Shown: positions 23,190 to 34,495 of the stretch, in pieces
How the letters are laid out: each line of letters begins with the position of its first letter
How positions within the stretch are numbered: the stretch's first letter is position 1
Origin: Euborellia annulipes
Taxonomy: Eukaryota > Arthropoda > Insecta > Dermaptera > Anisolabididae
Reading direction: 5' to 3'
Assembly (NCBI GenBank): GCA_023213315.1
Contig: JAKCPI010009427.1
Span: 352,096 to 416,095, forward strand
Length of the DNA stretch: 64,000 nucleotides
The notes under the pieces: generated by a model
What the model saw: only the letters and a program-made list of their open reading frames with translations
What the model was told of the DNA's origin: nothing
Database searches by the model: none
Translations under genes and position numbers: made by a program

Positions 23190-24170
23190 TTTTTACTTTC
23201 TCTTATCTCTATATAATATGTTAAAATAATGAGAGAAAGTATTCCACTCATGTCAAAAATTAAAAGTCAAGATTTTAATGGAAATACACATTTTGAAGCC
23301 TCTTGAGTCCAAAAAGACTCCTGCCAAATTGTCTGTCGGTTTGTCTGTGTTCAAAATAAAGGAAGAAGGAACTGATTTGAAATTTTATATTTAAGTTAGG
23401 TACTCGAAATTAAGCTTTTAAATATTATTGGCCAAAGACTATTAGTATTTTATTGATGAGCTTTTTTTACTTTCTCTTACCCTATATATGAAATATATAG
23501 AGAAAGTATTTCGCACAGGGGCCCACATCTTGTGGGTACGTGGATGGCGACCACGAGCTGCCCGAGCTGGGACAAACAGTCTTTCTGTTCTTTGTATGTC
23601 TGTCCCTTCTGTCCTCTTTTCAACAGGCGTCAGACCGTGCGACGGGCCGGCATGTTCTATCCTTCGCGGTCTCAAAAACGCATGATAGGGCTGGAGGGAA
23701 ATAGAGAGGTCCGCCGACCCCGCATAACCGGAATAAGGCGAGGACAGAAGAAGAAGATAGAGAGAGAAAGTATTGCGATCATGTCAAAAATTCAATGTCG
23801 AGATTTTGGTGGATAAACACGTTTTGAGGTCCCCTCAGTCAAAAAAGACGAGTCTCGGAAATTGGTCTGTCCGTCTGTGTATGTAACGATTTTTAGCATG
23901 AAGGAATTGAGCTAGCGGAATGAAAAGTTGAGTACCCTCCCTGACACTCAAAATAAGGTTTTGAACAAAATCGGCCAAACAGTACTAGTACTTTACTGAT
24001 GTACTTTTTCAGTTTTTTTTCGATTTTCTCAAAATTCTCTCCAACGATTTTGATTAAAATTTCAAAATCAATTATTTTTTACATACTCTTTAAATTGTAT
24101 ATTCTCATTTTGCCCTTAAAGTGTTTTGAAGCACACACATTACTCTTGTACTTCATTGGAAAGATCCCAA
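23190..24170 (+). repeat. Family A, two + copies, one split by a GC-rich retroelement end
   Basis: A head and partial body (23190-23462) run into a second H1 (23468-23507). That copy resumes at 23757 (AGAGAGAAAGTATTGCGATC) after a 240-base GC-rich insert and continues to about 24170. Confidence 0.8.
23516..23755 (+). mobile_element. GC-rich LINE/SINE 3' end with GAA tail, copy 1
   Basis: GGGGCCCACATCTTGTGGGT through GGCGAGGACAGAAGAAGAAG matches 63246-63496 closely. One end is fixed and followed by a GAA-type microsatellite, typical of 3' ends of 5'-truncated non-LTR elements or their SINEs. The short frames across it are not supported as coding. Confidence 0.65.
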
Positions 24171-24582
24171 ATAAGTTGAAATTTAATAACTATGATTATC
24201 AATACAAAAACAAAGTTTTTAAATCTTTTGAATTTGTCCAATAGCTTATCCGAGGTATAGCTCGTTAATTAGAAGTAAAGCAACTCACCCTAAATAGACT
24301 ATGTCAACGGACCTATAATTAAACATGCTAATTTTCTGAGTGTCTCTTTTTCAAAAGTTACATTTTATCAAGGATATTTGTAGTCATTTTTAATAGTGTC
24401 GATGAGAGAAGTGTCTGTCGAACGAATGTCGAATGCTCGTCTGACTATATGGCCAAGTGTCAAATGTTTATACAATTTTGTATATGACAATACCGTATAT
24501 AACAATTCTATCTGAACCTAGATGTTGTATTTATTGTGATTGTCTATATTCTCATAAGAAATGATGATGACGTTATTTAATT

Positions 24583-24658
24583 AAAGCGGAAACGTTTTTT
24601 TTTCTTTTATTAAGATTTTCATTCGTTGGATAGTTTGACTGGCATCCTCTCCTTTTAA
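24583..24658. repeat. Solo arm of a TTAA foldback
   Basis: GCGGAAACG, TTTTATTAAGATTTTCATTC and GGCATCCTCTCC end in TTAA (24655-24658). It resembles the right arm of the foldback at 32169-32834. Confidence 0.6.
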
Positions 24659-24740
24659 TTTTATTTATTCATATTTATTGAATTCGTAGATTGCGATGAA
24701 TTACCGTCGCTAAAACTGACATTTCTTCTCTCTTCTCCAG

Positions 24741-25015
24741 TCTTTACTCTCCATTTTGCACAAAAGTCAGGTTGTAAGATGGAAAAGCTTAGTGTTGTCA
24801 TTCGTATCTATGATTTTAGATGTCGACCTCAAATAATGACAAAAAGAAAAGGAATAATTTTGGTTTTTGTTTATTTATTTATGTTTTACTGTATCGTTAT
24901 CAAGAGTTGTCTTATACAATCAGATATTGAGTTGTCTTCGTTACCTGTTTTACTTTTTCTTGCTTGTAGTCCACGATCCCAGGCCCATTTTTACAAGTTA
25001 TTACTATCAAGCTAA
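24741..25015 (+). CDS. Candidate exon with a 78-codon frame, unknown product
   Basis: A strong pyrimidine tract and acceptor (TTTCTTCTCTCTTCTCCAG) precede position 24741. An ATG at 24779 with A at -3 and G at +4 opens 78 codons to 25015. The product would have a hydrophobic segment at residues 27-46 (IILVFVYLFMFYCIV) that could be a single membrane span. No family recognised; AT-rich frames of this length occur by chance. Confidence 0.25.
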
Positions 25016-25443
25016 TTTTCCATGAGTAGCTTCATTTTGATGAGACGACCAACTTTTTATCTTACAACAATTCTTGATTGTGGTAGCTAACAGGAGTAGC
25101 AGGGATATAATATTTCAATTTGACGATTCTCAAAAATTTATTATTTTTTCATTAAATCTTAAGAAAATTATTAACGTTATTGAAAAAAAAATATTTACCC
25201 TAAAAAATAGATGGTTTGAGCAAAGAGTCCCCCACTTCAAAAATGTACATGTTGGAGCAGGGCGGGGGCGATTGTTGTTCATTTTCATATGTATAATTGA
25301 AGGATCAGGATGTCATTCGCCGCTCATAGATGTTGGTCAGTACTATTTATATGTATATATTTTAAATCAAATCACAACTTTTTAAATCACAATTTTATTT
25401 TTATTTCAGCTTTTTTTTCACTCGTAATCAGTTTCGTATTTAT

Positions 25444-25535
25444 TATTGTAAACCCTGAAGATGACTCAGTATGAGAGTCGAAACTGACCGAAAAGAGAAA
25501 GTTGTGTGCTGTGCGTTAAGACACACTAGATTTTT
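25444..25535 (+). repeat. CTGANGA-GAAAC motif joined to half of H2
   Basis: CTGAAGA (25455-25461), a GACTC/GAGTC stem and GAAAC (25480-25484) are followed by AGAGAAAGTTGTGTGCTGTG, the right arm of a family A H2, ending CACACTAGATTTTTA. Confidence 0.6.
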
Positions 25536-25539
25536 ATTA

Positions 25540-26030
25540 TTTTTTTTCTCCTTTCTACCTTTGTTTCTTTTATTCGAATCAGTTTTTTTTTTTTCATTCT
25601 AACCCCCTTTATCTATTATTAATTTTTTAATATTATAGGTCAAATGTGTTGTTTTTGGAGAAATTGAGTAACGTTCGTTATTATATCCCAATTTACTGTT
25701 TAAGTTTTTTCTAACAAATAAAAGGGTTAAATAAAATAATTCAAATTCAAATTTTTATTTAATTAAAATTTTCACATTTCGGTTGCACTAAAAATCCCAT
25801 CTTCGCAATTTCGCCCTCTGATAACCCAGGCCTAGATTCTGTTATCATATGCGGAACTATCTTTTATTAAATATTAAATACGGTACGATATAGAGCTTAA
25901 TTTATTTTTATCATTGAACAAATAAAAAAAATAATCATATTTCGTCATTCAATGATATTTATTTATAAAATTTCTCATTTAATTTTGAATGATATTTTTA
26001 TTTAATAATATAATCCTTTAAAGATTTAGA
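25540..26030. other. Unannotated AT-rich interval
   Basis: No gene or recognised repeat. Confidence 0.4.
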
Positions 26031-26290
26031 TTAGAGGCGTCATTTGGGGGGGGGGAAGGTAGGGTAGGGCATGCCCCCCTCCCCAAGGGTTCTGATCTTT
26101 TTTAAATTTTATATTCTTAAATAAATTATTTCTAAATATATCTACGGGTATAACTGTAAAATATTTAAAAAAATTAAATTCAATATCTTTTGGCCAAATT
26201 TTAGATACCTATTTGTAAGTAAATTTAAAGAAAGAAATAATTTGTTCTCCCCCCAAAAAAAAAAGTTGAAATGACGCTAATGAGTTAGAT
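26031..26290. mobile_element. Probable hAT-like MITE with G-run ends
   Basis: AGAGGCGTCATTTGGGGGGG on the left and CCCCCCAAAA...AAATGACGCT on the right are imperfect inverted ends, with similar TTAGATT flanks. The interior is non-coding. Confidence 0.55.
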
Positions 26291-26369
26291 TATAAAAGAA
26301 CACCTTTACATATTTATTAACACTGCCCTGGATTTATAACTATTATTTCTTTCCTTCTTTGTTTTATCT

Positions 26370-27032
26370 TTTTACTTTCTACCCTATATATGAAATATAT
26401 ATAGAAAGTATTGCGATCATGTCAAAAATTCGATGTCGAGATTTTGATGGATATACATGTTTTGAGTCCCCTGAGTCCAAAAAAGTGGGTCCCGCAAATT
26501 GGTCTGTCTGTCTTTGTGTGTGTAACGATTTTAAGCATGAAGGAATACTGGATTGAAATTTTATATTTAAGTTAGATACCTTCACGGACACTCAAAATAA
26601 GCTTATGAACAAAATCGGCCAAAAAGTACTTCACTGATACTATTTCAGATTTTTTTTCGACTTTCTCAAAATTCGCTCCAGTGATTTTGATTAAAATTCA
26701 AAATCCAATTTTTTTTTTACATGCTTTTTAAAATGTATATTTTCGTTTTGCCCTTGAAATCTTTTGAAGCACATTTTACTCTTGTACTTCATAGGAAAGA
26801 TAGGAGAAATGGTTGCCCTGGTAACAAAATATAAACCTTTTTCTTTTTAGATTAAAATTCATATAATTCAACTATTTTTTAGAAGCTCTTTAAAAAATAT
26901 ATGGGGTGCTATGGGAAACTAAATATATCTCGACACAAAATAAAATCAGGTGTGACCAGCATGGCGCAAAACTTTCTCTTACCGAAGGGCTAGAGAAAGT
27001 TGTGTGCTGTGCGCCAATCACATCAGATTTTT
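26370..27032 (+). repeat. Family A (A2 subtype), complete
   Basis: H1 (26371-26411), body and H2 (26943-27027). Before H2 it carries AAACCTTTTTCTTTTTAGAT, the mark of a subtype also at 28757, 39887 and 45515. Confidence 0.85.
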
Positions 27033-27609
27033 TGATATATATTATGGTTCAGAGTACAGGTCATCCATATTCTTCTCAATACCTATTCCATATTACCCGC
27101 CAATAGACTTTTTTTTTTACTAAAAAAACGGTACCTAAATTTTTTTTTGAATCTTAAAAGCACAAAGGATGTGCTTAAAACATTCAAAAGTTTGTTTCAG
27201 TTGGACCTTATTTTTAAATGCTTTTTTTCTAACATCTTCCTATAACCACTAAATATTATGCTATTCCATATTACCCTCCCTTCCTCTATACAAATTTCTA
27301 CTAATCAATAATAACCGACCACTCATTCGATGAATTTTACTCAGACGTTTTTACTAAACTTTTTAGTTGCCTAACTATCAGGGGTTCTTCACATTAATCA
27401 ACAGACGCCTGGGAATCCCTTTCGGATGTAATAAATCAATTATATTTGCTGATACTTTATGACTATTAGATGCTATTGAGAATATAAAAATTTTTCAAAG
27501 AAAATTATGTAAAAATTAATTTGTAAAAAAGAAAAATTAATTATTTAAATTTTCTTCTTGAGACCATACGTGATATAGGCCTATATAATTTCTTATTTCA
27601 AAATTTCTT
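27033..27609. other. Unannotated AT-rich interval
   Basis: No gene seen. TATTCCATATTACCC occurs at 27086 and nearly again at 27264. Confidence 0.4.
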
Positions 27610-28072
27610 AAGGCCGGTTGCTTCACTTCTTATTAACTAGCTATCCCTCAGATAAACTAGTTGACTACGACTTTCGGGTCTTTTCACATCTAGTTAAGCC
27701 AATCATATGATCAAATAAGATCCCAAATCGTAATTAGATAAGTAAGCTACGACCCAGACTAATTAGAAATTAGAAACAAGGTTTGTTTTTTATTGTTTTG
27801 AAAATTTTTAAATTTTTATTAAAAACTTAATTAGCTTTAAATAATTATTTTAATATTTATTTTAATTAATTTCTTAACAATTTTTATAAATGATGCCTTT
27901 ATTAAGTTGCTAACATCACAACACTTTCCTTATACCTCAGATAGCTAATTCTATGTGAAAAAACTTTTTTTAACTCGAAGGTTAAGCGTGTTCTTGTTTA
28001 CTATATCGATGATTTGCTATCGGTCAGATATGTTTGCTAGTTGACTAGAAGTGAAACAACCTGCCTTTAGCT
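27610..28072. mobile_element. MITE-like element with GGTTGCTTCACTTCT ends
   Basis: AAGGCCGGTTGCTTCACTTC (27611) is inverted at 28045-28071 (GAAGTGAAACAACCTGCCTT). The interior is AT-rich and non-coding. A related fragment is at 24262-24290. Confidence 0.6.
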
Positions 28073-28756
28073 TAATATATTTTAATTAGCTCACATGAAT
28101 ATTTTCAATAAATCCAAATTTATTAAAAAATTTAATGAAAACGAATCATTACAATTAAATTTTCAAGTCCACGTTTTCTTAATAAATATATTAATCATTT
28201 TTTCTTCCTTAGGATAAAAAATCGAGATTTTAATATGATATATTAAAAAAATTATTACACATTTCGAACAATATATAATTAGTATAAAACAAAACACCCT
28301 ACTTTTGATAGATATCCTTAAATCATTTTTTTTTTTAATGAAAATTAGTAACGGAATGAGAAAAATATTTTAAACAAAAGGGGAAGGAGGTGGGTTTATA
28401 TGTCTTGCCATTTTGATGGCCAAGGCAAGCTTTTTTTGAGGTCATGGTTGCCGACAGAGACCGAGACCTTGACTCAATGCAACTTAACAAATTTGTTTAA
28501 TTTGGGATTGTATGCACCATTTGATAGTTCTGCAACCTAGAAATAATCATATTTATTTAATTTGAATAGCTGATTAACAAAAACAATGAATTTAAAAAAA
28601 TTCATTTTTTTTTAATATGAATTTTCATTTTATATCATCTGGTTGGGGTTTTTTTTTAAGAGATTTTTATATAAATGGTCAGTGAGAGATCTGGTTAAAA
28701 TAGAAATAGTAATAGAATCATATTATTTTTAAAGGTGAAATAAAAATCATTTTTAT
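28073..28756. other. Unannotated AT-rich interval
   Basis: No gene seen. A short GC-richer patch at 28385-28480 has no recognisable content. Confidence 0.4.
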
Positions 28757-29265
28757 TTTCTCTATATGAAATATTTAGAGAAAGTATTGCGATCATGTCA
28801 AAAATTCAATGTCGAGATTTTGATGGATATACATGTTTTAAGGTCCCCTGAGTCCAAAATAGTGGGTCTCGCAAATTGGTATGTCTGTCTGTATGTGTGT
28901 CTGTCTGTGTCTTTGTGTAACGATTTTTAGCATGAAGGAATTGAGATACCGGAATGAAATTTTATATTTAAGTTAGGTACCCTTTCGGACACTCAAAATA
29001 AGCTTTTGAACAAAATCTGCCAAAACGTACTAGTACTTTTTCAGATTTTTTCGATTTTCTCAAAATTCGCTCCACCAAAATTGTTTAAAATTCAAAATTC
29101 AATTATTTTTTACATGCTCTTTAAAATGTATATTCTCATTTTGTCATTGAAATCTTCTGAAGACCACTTTACTCTTGTACTTCATAAGAGAATTGGTTGC
29201 CATCGAATTTAAATCTTTTTCTTTTTAGATTAAAATTCATATAAATCAATTATTATTTAAATTTC
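28757..29265 (+). repeat. Family A2, interrupted by the 29270 foldback
   Basis: Degraded H1 (28757-28788), full body, then AAATCTTTTTCTTTTTAGAT. The copy is cut at TTAA by the foldback. Beyond the foldback a minus-strand A2 copy begins. Confidence 0.85.
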
Positions 29266-29497
29266 TTAAATAATGGAAGTTTTATTTGTCTATGGCCAAG
29301 TTAGTGGTGGCTGATTAAAACAATATATAATATATTATATAGATTTTATTTTTGGCAGCAACTGCAGCTGACAGTTTCGATGGTTCCCTCCATCATCTTC
29401 AGGCCTAAAAATAATAATACAGACAATGTTCATATAAGTTTATTTTTTCTTTCTCTAGGCACTAATTTTCAACATAGGTTACATGTATATATTGTGT

Positions 29498-30472
29498 GAG
29501 GTAAAGGTGGTAATATGAGCCCTGTAGGTATTATGCCCCCAATATATCTCGTCATAGATCACACAATCTAATGGGGATTGATGGAAACACTGTGTTCCGT
29601 TCTTTTTAGGCCTCTAGAGAGCTTTAGTTAGTTGTTGTGATAGATGGTGAATGAATCAGGTGTTTGTGTTTTCTTCTACTAAAAAACTTTGAAAGGTACC
29701 TATTTAGCCCTTAATTATGATTATTATTCGATTACATTTACTTTAATAGGCTACGCAATCTAATAGAGTAGGTTTTAAGCTTTGATTTAATGTAGGTGAT
29801 AATTAATTTAGACAGTAACAAAGATAAAATATGCTTTGAGGAAATTCAATATGGCTATGTCGGTAATGTGAGCCCCCTTCTGTGCCTGCTATATGAGCCC
29901 CAATTTTTGATGGTCCGTCAATACCGGAGAGTCCGTTTTGGAAATGTCAGTGGGGAGTTGATAATCCCGGAGATGAGCATACTCCCTGTAAGTTTTGTGA
30001 AGGACTTTACTCTGCCAATCATCAAGGAGAACTGTGGATATAGTGCCTGATGTGTGAAATGTGGGCGCACAATGACTGTGCTGGGACTGAAAAAGATGTT
30101 TATATTTGTGACTTTTGCAGATCATAAAATATTTTCTGTTTTCCAACTTATTTACACTAATATAGTTTTGTAATTAACAAAATTCAATTTTCATAAAGGA
30201 TATTTGTATTACTAACCTCTTTTTAACACTCTTTTCATGTATTTACTCTAGGGGCTCATAATACCAGCACAGAAAATTTTTTCAACAAAACGAACTTTTT
30301 TGATTTTTTGTTATTATTTCACTTTCTGTGTATTTAATCGACTGCATACTTTTTAAATATATTCATCAATTGTTATAGTTGAAGTTCAACACAAATAATT
30401 TAGCAAAAATTATTTAAAAAAATTTATTATAACAAAAAAGAAACTAGGGGCTCATAATACCACCTTTACCTC
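29498..30472. mobile_element. Transposon with 12-bp duplication and transposase remnant
   Basis: Inverted ends GAGGTAAAGGTGG...CCACCTTTACCTC continue as GTAATATGAGCCC/GGGCTCATAATAC. TATATATTGTGT occurs exactly on both sides (29486-29497, 30473-30484), consistent with a 12-bp target duplication. GGGGCTCATAATACC recurs inside at 30252. It contains the decayed zinc-finger frame at 29897-30127. The superfamily is uncertain: the protein end looks pogo/jerky-like, but the duplication is much longer than the TA those make. Confidence 0.7.
29897..30127 (+). pseudogene. DDE transposase C-terminus with PHD-like zinc finger, decayed
   Basis: In one frame from 29897 to the stop at 30125-30127 the translation contains PCKFCEGLYSANHQGELWI, one stop codon (TAG at 30041), then CLMCEMWAHNDCAG and VYICDFCRS. 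The spacing CxxC...CxxC..WxHxxC...CxxC is the PHD-like zinc finger found at the C-terminus of many pogo/jerky-type transposases in insects, where it probably aids nucleic-acid or protein binding. The catalytic DDE part is absent upstream within this 975-bp element, so this is a remnant of an internally deleted copy. Confidence 0.7.
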
Positions 30473-30598
30473 TATATATTGTGTGAGCCTTCTTAATAAA
30501 GAATTTGTTATTAAATAAAATCTATATAATATATTATATATTGTTTTAATCAGCCACCACTAACTTGGCCATAGACAAATAAAACTTCCATTATTTAA

Positions 30599-31359
30599 GA
30601 AAATTTTTTGTGTCGAGATATATTTAGTTTCCGATACCACCTTAGTTTCAAACTTGCATTTTAAATGTTGACTGCTTCAAATAAACTATGAGTTATTTTT
30701 CAAAATTTTAATCTCATATTTGGACATTTTATACACAATATAGAATCGTAAATAAATACAAAATTTCATAAGAATTGGAAAAAAAATTTTAAATGCCTAA
30801 AAAGTTCTAAAGGGGCCCCCTTTGAATCGAAATTAACATACAAATCCCTATAGGAAATTAACATTGTTCCTATGAGATAAGGTGGGGAGAGGGAGGCGAT
30901 AATGTTTCGCAAGTGAGAGTGAGACATATATCTTGTTGTTCCCCGGGCATTTGAAACAATTAAAGCCATCAAATCTATTAAATAATTGTGACTTATTATT
31001 AATAATTGATTTTTATTTATAAAAAAAGATTTAAATTATGTTTCCATGGCAACCATATCTATCTTTCCTATGAAGAACAAGAGTAAAGTGCTCTTCAGAA
31101 GATTTCAACGGCAAAATGAGAATATACATTTTAAAGAGCATCTTAAAAATAATTGATTTTTGAATTTTAAAAAAATCCTTGGAGGGAATTTTGAGAAAAT
31201 CGAAAAAAACTGAAAAAGTACATCAGTAAAGTACTAGTACTTTTTGGCCGATTTTGTTCAAAAGCTTATTTTGAGCGTGTGGGAAGGTACCTAAGTTAAA
31301 TATAAAATTTCAATCCGGTAGCTCAATTCCTTCATGCTAAAAATCTGTCCACACATACA

Positions 31360-31396
<37 letters not shown>

Positions 31397-31550
31397 CACA
31401 CACACAGACCAATTTGCGGGACCCACTTTTTTGGACTCAGGGGACCTCAAAACATGTATATCCATCAAAATCTCGACATCGAATTTTTGACATGATCGCA
31501 ATACTTTCTCTCTCATATATTTCATATCTAAAGCTAAGAGAAAGTAATAC
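30599..31550 (-). repeat. Family A2, long minus copy
   Basis: Starts at the tail (GTCGAGATATATTTAGTTTC) and includes about 400 extra bases (30630-31020) shared with the palindrome at 40518-40995, including AATTGTTTCAAATG-like and AAGTTCTAAAGGGG stretches. It then follows the standard body to the head at 31550. A CA repeat replaces the GACA tract. Confidence 0.85.
31345..31407 (+). repeat. CA microsatellite
   Basis: Interrupted (AC)n of about 30 units within a family A copy, at the position of the GACAGACA tract of other copies. Confidence 0.9.
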
Positions 31551-31554
31551 AGAA

Positions 31555-31925
31555 AAAAGTTATTTTTAATGAGAAAGAAAAAGGAAGTTTTTAAATATTA
31601 AATAAACAAGAAAAATATTAATACTCTTGTGTGCAACTGTTCCATCCAATTTATACTGTATTCATTTAAATTTTTGCTTTGAGTGGGTTTAGTTCTTATA
31701 ATAATACCATCATTGGGATGTTTGTATTTACACTCATATATCATTAGTCATTTTTTGCGGTTGACTATGACATATGTAAAAATGTATTATAGTATAAATA
31801 GACAATACATGGAACTGTGTACCCAAGGACAAACGAAAAGTTTTCTAAGACATTTCTCGGCTGTTTATCTATAATTTTTGGTTTTCTCGTGTTGTGATTG
31901 GTTTTCATAATGCTGTCATAGGCTT
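31555..31925. other. Unannotated AT-rich interval
   Basis: No gene recognised. The frame at 31683-31874 has no supporting feature. Confidence 0.35.
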
Positions 31926-32168
31926 TTATGCCATATTCCATGTGGAGATTTTGATGGATTTGAGCGATTTAAAGTTTTCTTAATAAAAAGTTGGTCTGTC
32001 TGTCTGTGAACAAGATATCTCATGAACTAGGTTGAAATTTTATATTTAAGTTAGATACCTCCCTCTTGGCTCGTAAAATGAACCTTTTCAACAAAGAGTA
32101 CTAGCACTTTGCTGATGTACTTTTTTTTAGTTTTTTTTTTTTTTAATTTGTTTTAACTGTTATATTAA

Positions 32169-32834
32169 TAGAGGAGATGATTGCAGCCAGGTAGGAGAGT
32201 CTTGGATGAAAATCTCAATAAAAGAAAACGTTTCGACTTTATTTTGATAAGGCCATCTTCAATTGCTATGAGCTGATAAATAAAAATTATCATACAAAAA
32301 CATAAAGAATATTTATATAGAAATTATAAAAAACATAAGCTGTTACAATACAGGGTGTTACAGGAAGAATAGTAAATATATTAGGTAAAAATTGGACACA
32401 TTTTATATGGAATTTTTTATTGCAATTCGTCTATACTATCACCCCATAAAATTTATTTATTTATTCCTCCTGAAACTTTACTATTCCTCCTGAAACATCC
32501 TGTATTGGCAAACTCAATGAATACATTATTTAAATTCATATACAGTAGAGTTGTTTTATATAAACATATACAAAATTATATATAAAACAAATATATGTTT
32601 ATATATAACAACTCTATCTGCATCTCAATAATATATTCATTAATTGTAAGACCTCATGTTTTTTATAATTTTTATATACCGTTAAATATTATGTTTTTGT
32701 ATTATAATTTTTATTTATGCTCATTTCAGCTCATAATAAAGATGGCTTTATCTAAATAAAGTTGAAACGTTTTCTTTTATTGAGATTTTCATTTGATAGA
32801 GACTCTACTGCTGGTTGCAATCTTCTCTTCCATA
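32169..32834. mobile_element. TTAA-flanked foldback
   Basis: TAGAGGAGATGATTGCAGCC at the left pairs imperfectly with GGTTGCAATCTTCTCTTCCA at the right. Both ends abut TTAA (32165-32168, 32835-32838). Each arm holds GAAACG next to a CTTTAT/ATAAAG stem and GAAGATGG or AAAGATGG. A small MITE interrupts the centre. Confidence 0.8.
32351..32502. mobile_element. Small Tc1/mariner-like MITE
   Basis: CAGGGTGTTACAGGAAGAAT and TATTCCTCCTGAAACATCCTG form the ends, flanked by TA (32349-32350, 32503-32504). 152 bp, non-coding. Confidence 0.75.
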
Positions 32835-33259
32835 TTAATCCAATCGTTGGACATGCACTTCTCACATCAACATTTTAGCTTTAAGGATTTTTATTAAAAT
32901 TCATAAACCAATTATTTTTTAAATCATAAATGTATATCCTCATTTTGACCTCAAAATTGTTTGAAACACACTTTACTTTTGTACTTCATAGAAAAGATAA
33001 GAGAAATAGCTGATGGTTACAAAATATAAATATTTTTTCATGTTTATAAATTTTACATTTTGGATTCTAATGTACTGCGGAAACTAAATATATGCCGACA
33101 CAAAATATATGGTGTGACAAACACATTCAATTACCAAAGGCAAGAGAAAGTTGTGTTCTCTGGGACCATTCACACCAGATTTTTATTAATATGTAATTAA
33201 ATTCCAAAATATTCTTTATAATCTAGATGATAATCTCTCCAAATGGAATTGGGAATACT

Positions 33260-34495
33260 CAGAGTTGGACAAGATACTCACAAAAAAGTAATTAAAAAAA
33301 AAGATTTTTGGTTTTGTATCTAAATACAAGATACTTTTTTAGATAGTCCTCCATTTTAAGAAATTTTTTGGCAAATATTTGTTTTTCGTTTTGACATAAA
33401 AAATCTCAAAATCTTTTCAAAAATATTCCTTATTAATATATATCGTTTATAAAGAAATAAAGATAGTCAAAAGTACTAAGTATCAATATAACATTTATTT
33501 TCGAACTCAGAAACTTAAAAAAAAATAAAACATGTAGAAACACAAAATAGTCTACATTGGCATGACACTCATAAATAAAAAACGCTTTTATAGACCAAAG
33601 TCAGAAGGGTTTGGGGGAGAAAGTAAAAAATATTAATACATAAATTGAATAATAGAACTTGGCTGTAGCTGATATGTTCAATGGAAAGAGGATGCAGCCA
33701 AATAATTGAGCCTCTATTTAGTAACGAACACTCTTTATTGGGACGTTTCGGCTGGGATCAACTCTGCCATCTTCAGCCTTCAAAGGGCATATTTAAATTT
33801 TATACAATATACAAATAGAGTTGTCATTTTTCAATAATACAAGTTATTTGCATTCTTTGTCTAATGAATGTTATATTCCCTTAAATACCAACAAGTGATA
33901 GTGTGAAGGTCAAGCTTATAATATTCAAAGCTTGACTTTCACGCTATCACTTGTTGGTATTTAAGGGAATATAACATTCATTAGACAAAGAATGCAAATA
34001 ACTTGTATTATTGAAAAATGACAACTCTATTTGTATATTGTATAAAATTTAAATATGCCCTTTGAAGGCTGAAGATGGCAGAGTTGATCCCAGCCGAAAC
34101 GTCCCAATAAAGAGTGTTCGTTACTAAATAGAGGCTCAATTATTTGGCTGCATCCTCTTTCCATTAAACATTAATACATAAATACATTTATAGACTAAAT
34201 AAGAAGTAAAAAAAAATTAGGCTGAAAAGAAATAAACCAAATATAAAACACAAAATAGTGTCAAATATATTGGCGCCAAATTCAAATATGAAAAAATGAA
34301 AGTATCTTTTAAAAGTATTTTTTGGAGTGGAAAATACTCAATTTTTAAGTATCTAAATACAAAATACTAGATACTTTTTTAAAACCAAGTATCTAAATAC
34401 AAGATTCTCGATACAATGATTTTATGTATCTAGATACTTGTATCTTAGATATAAAAGTACCTTAGATACTTGTATCTGGATACTGCACAACTCTG
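33260..34495. mobile_element. hAT-like element with exact 8-bp target duplication
   Basis: Ends CAGAGTTGGACAAGATAC and GGATACTGCACAACTCTG. GGAATACT is repeated exactly at 33252-33259 and 34496-34503. The interior is full of GTATCTAAATACAAGATACT-type subterminal repeats. Without the palindrome inside it would be about 750 bp. No transposase frame. Confidence 0.9.
33682..34163. repeat. Near-perfect 482-bp palindrome (foldback)
   Basis: The two arms of about 230 bases are almost identical complements meeting near 33920 (AAGCTTATAATATTCAAAGC). The ends read TGGAAAGAGGATGCAGCC and its complement; the right flank is TTAA and the left TCAA. Each arm has CTGAAGATGGC...GCCGAAACGTCCC on one strand. 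Confidence 0.9.

Larger units (their letters stand above)
29270..30594. mobile_element. TTAA-flanked foldback hosting a transposon
   Basis: ATAATGGAAGTTTTATTTGT (29270) is inverted at 30575-30594. The arms are about 85 bases and both are bordered by TTAA (29266-29269, 30595-30598). The left part carries on the minus strand CTGAAGA (29396-29402), a GATGG/CCATC stem and GAAAC. A 975-bp element plus a 12-bp duplication has inserted within it. Confidence 0.8.
31930..33187 (+). repeat. Family A split by a foldback
   Basis: The left part (31940-32135, from GGAGATTTTGATGG to GATGTACTTTTTTTTAG) and right part (32880-33187, ending with H2 and CACACCAGAT) belong to one copy. The foldback 32169-32834 lies between them. 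Confidence 0.8.

Noticed and set aside
23442..23816. Overlapping 65-94-codon frames in the GC-rich repeat (also 63176-63460)
   Set aside because: GC-rich sequence has few stops on both strands. The frames are not conserved between the two copies, which differ by indels.
29889..30146. Minus-strand 85-codon frame
   Set aside because: Shadow of the + strand zinc-finger remnant.
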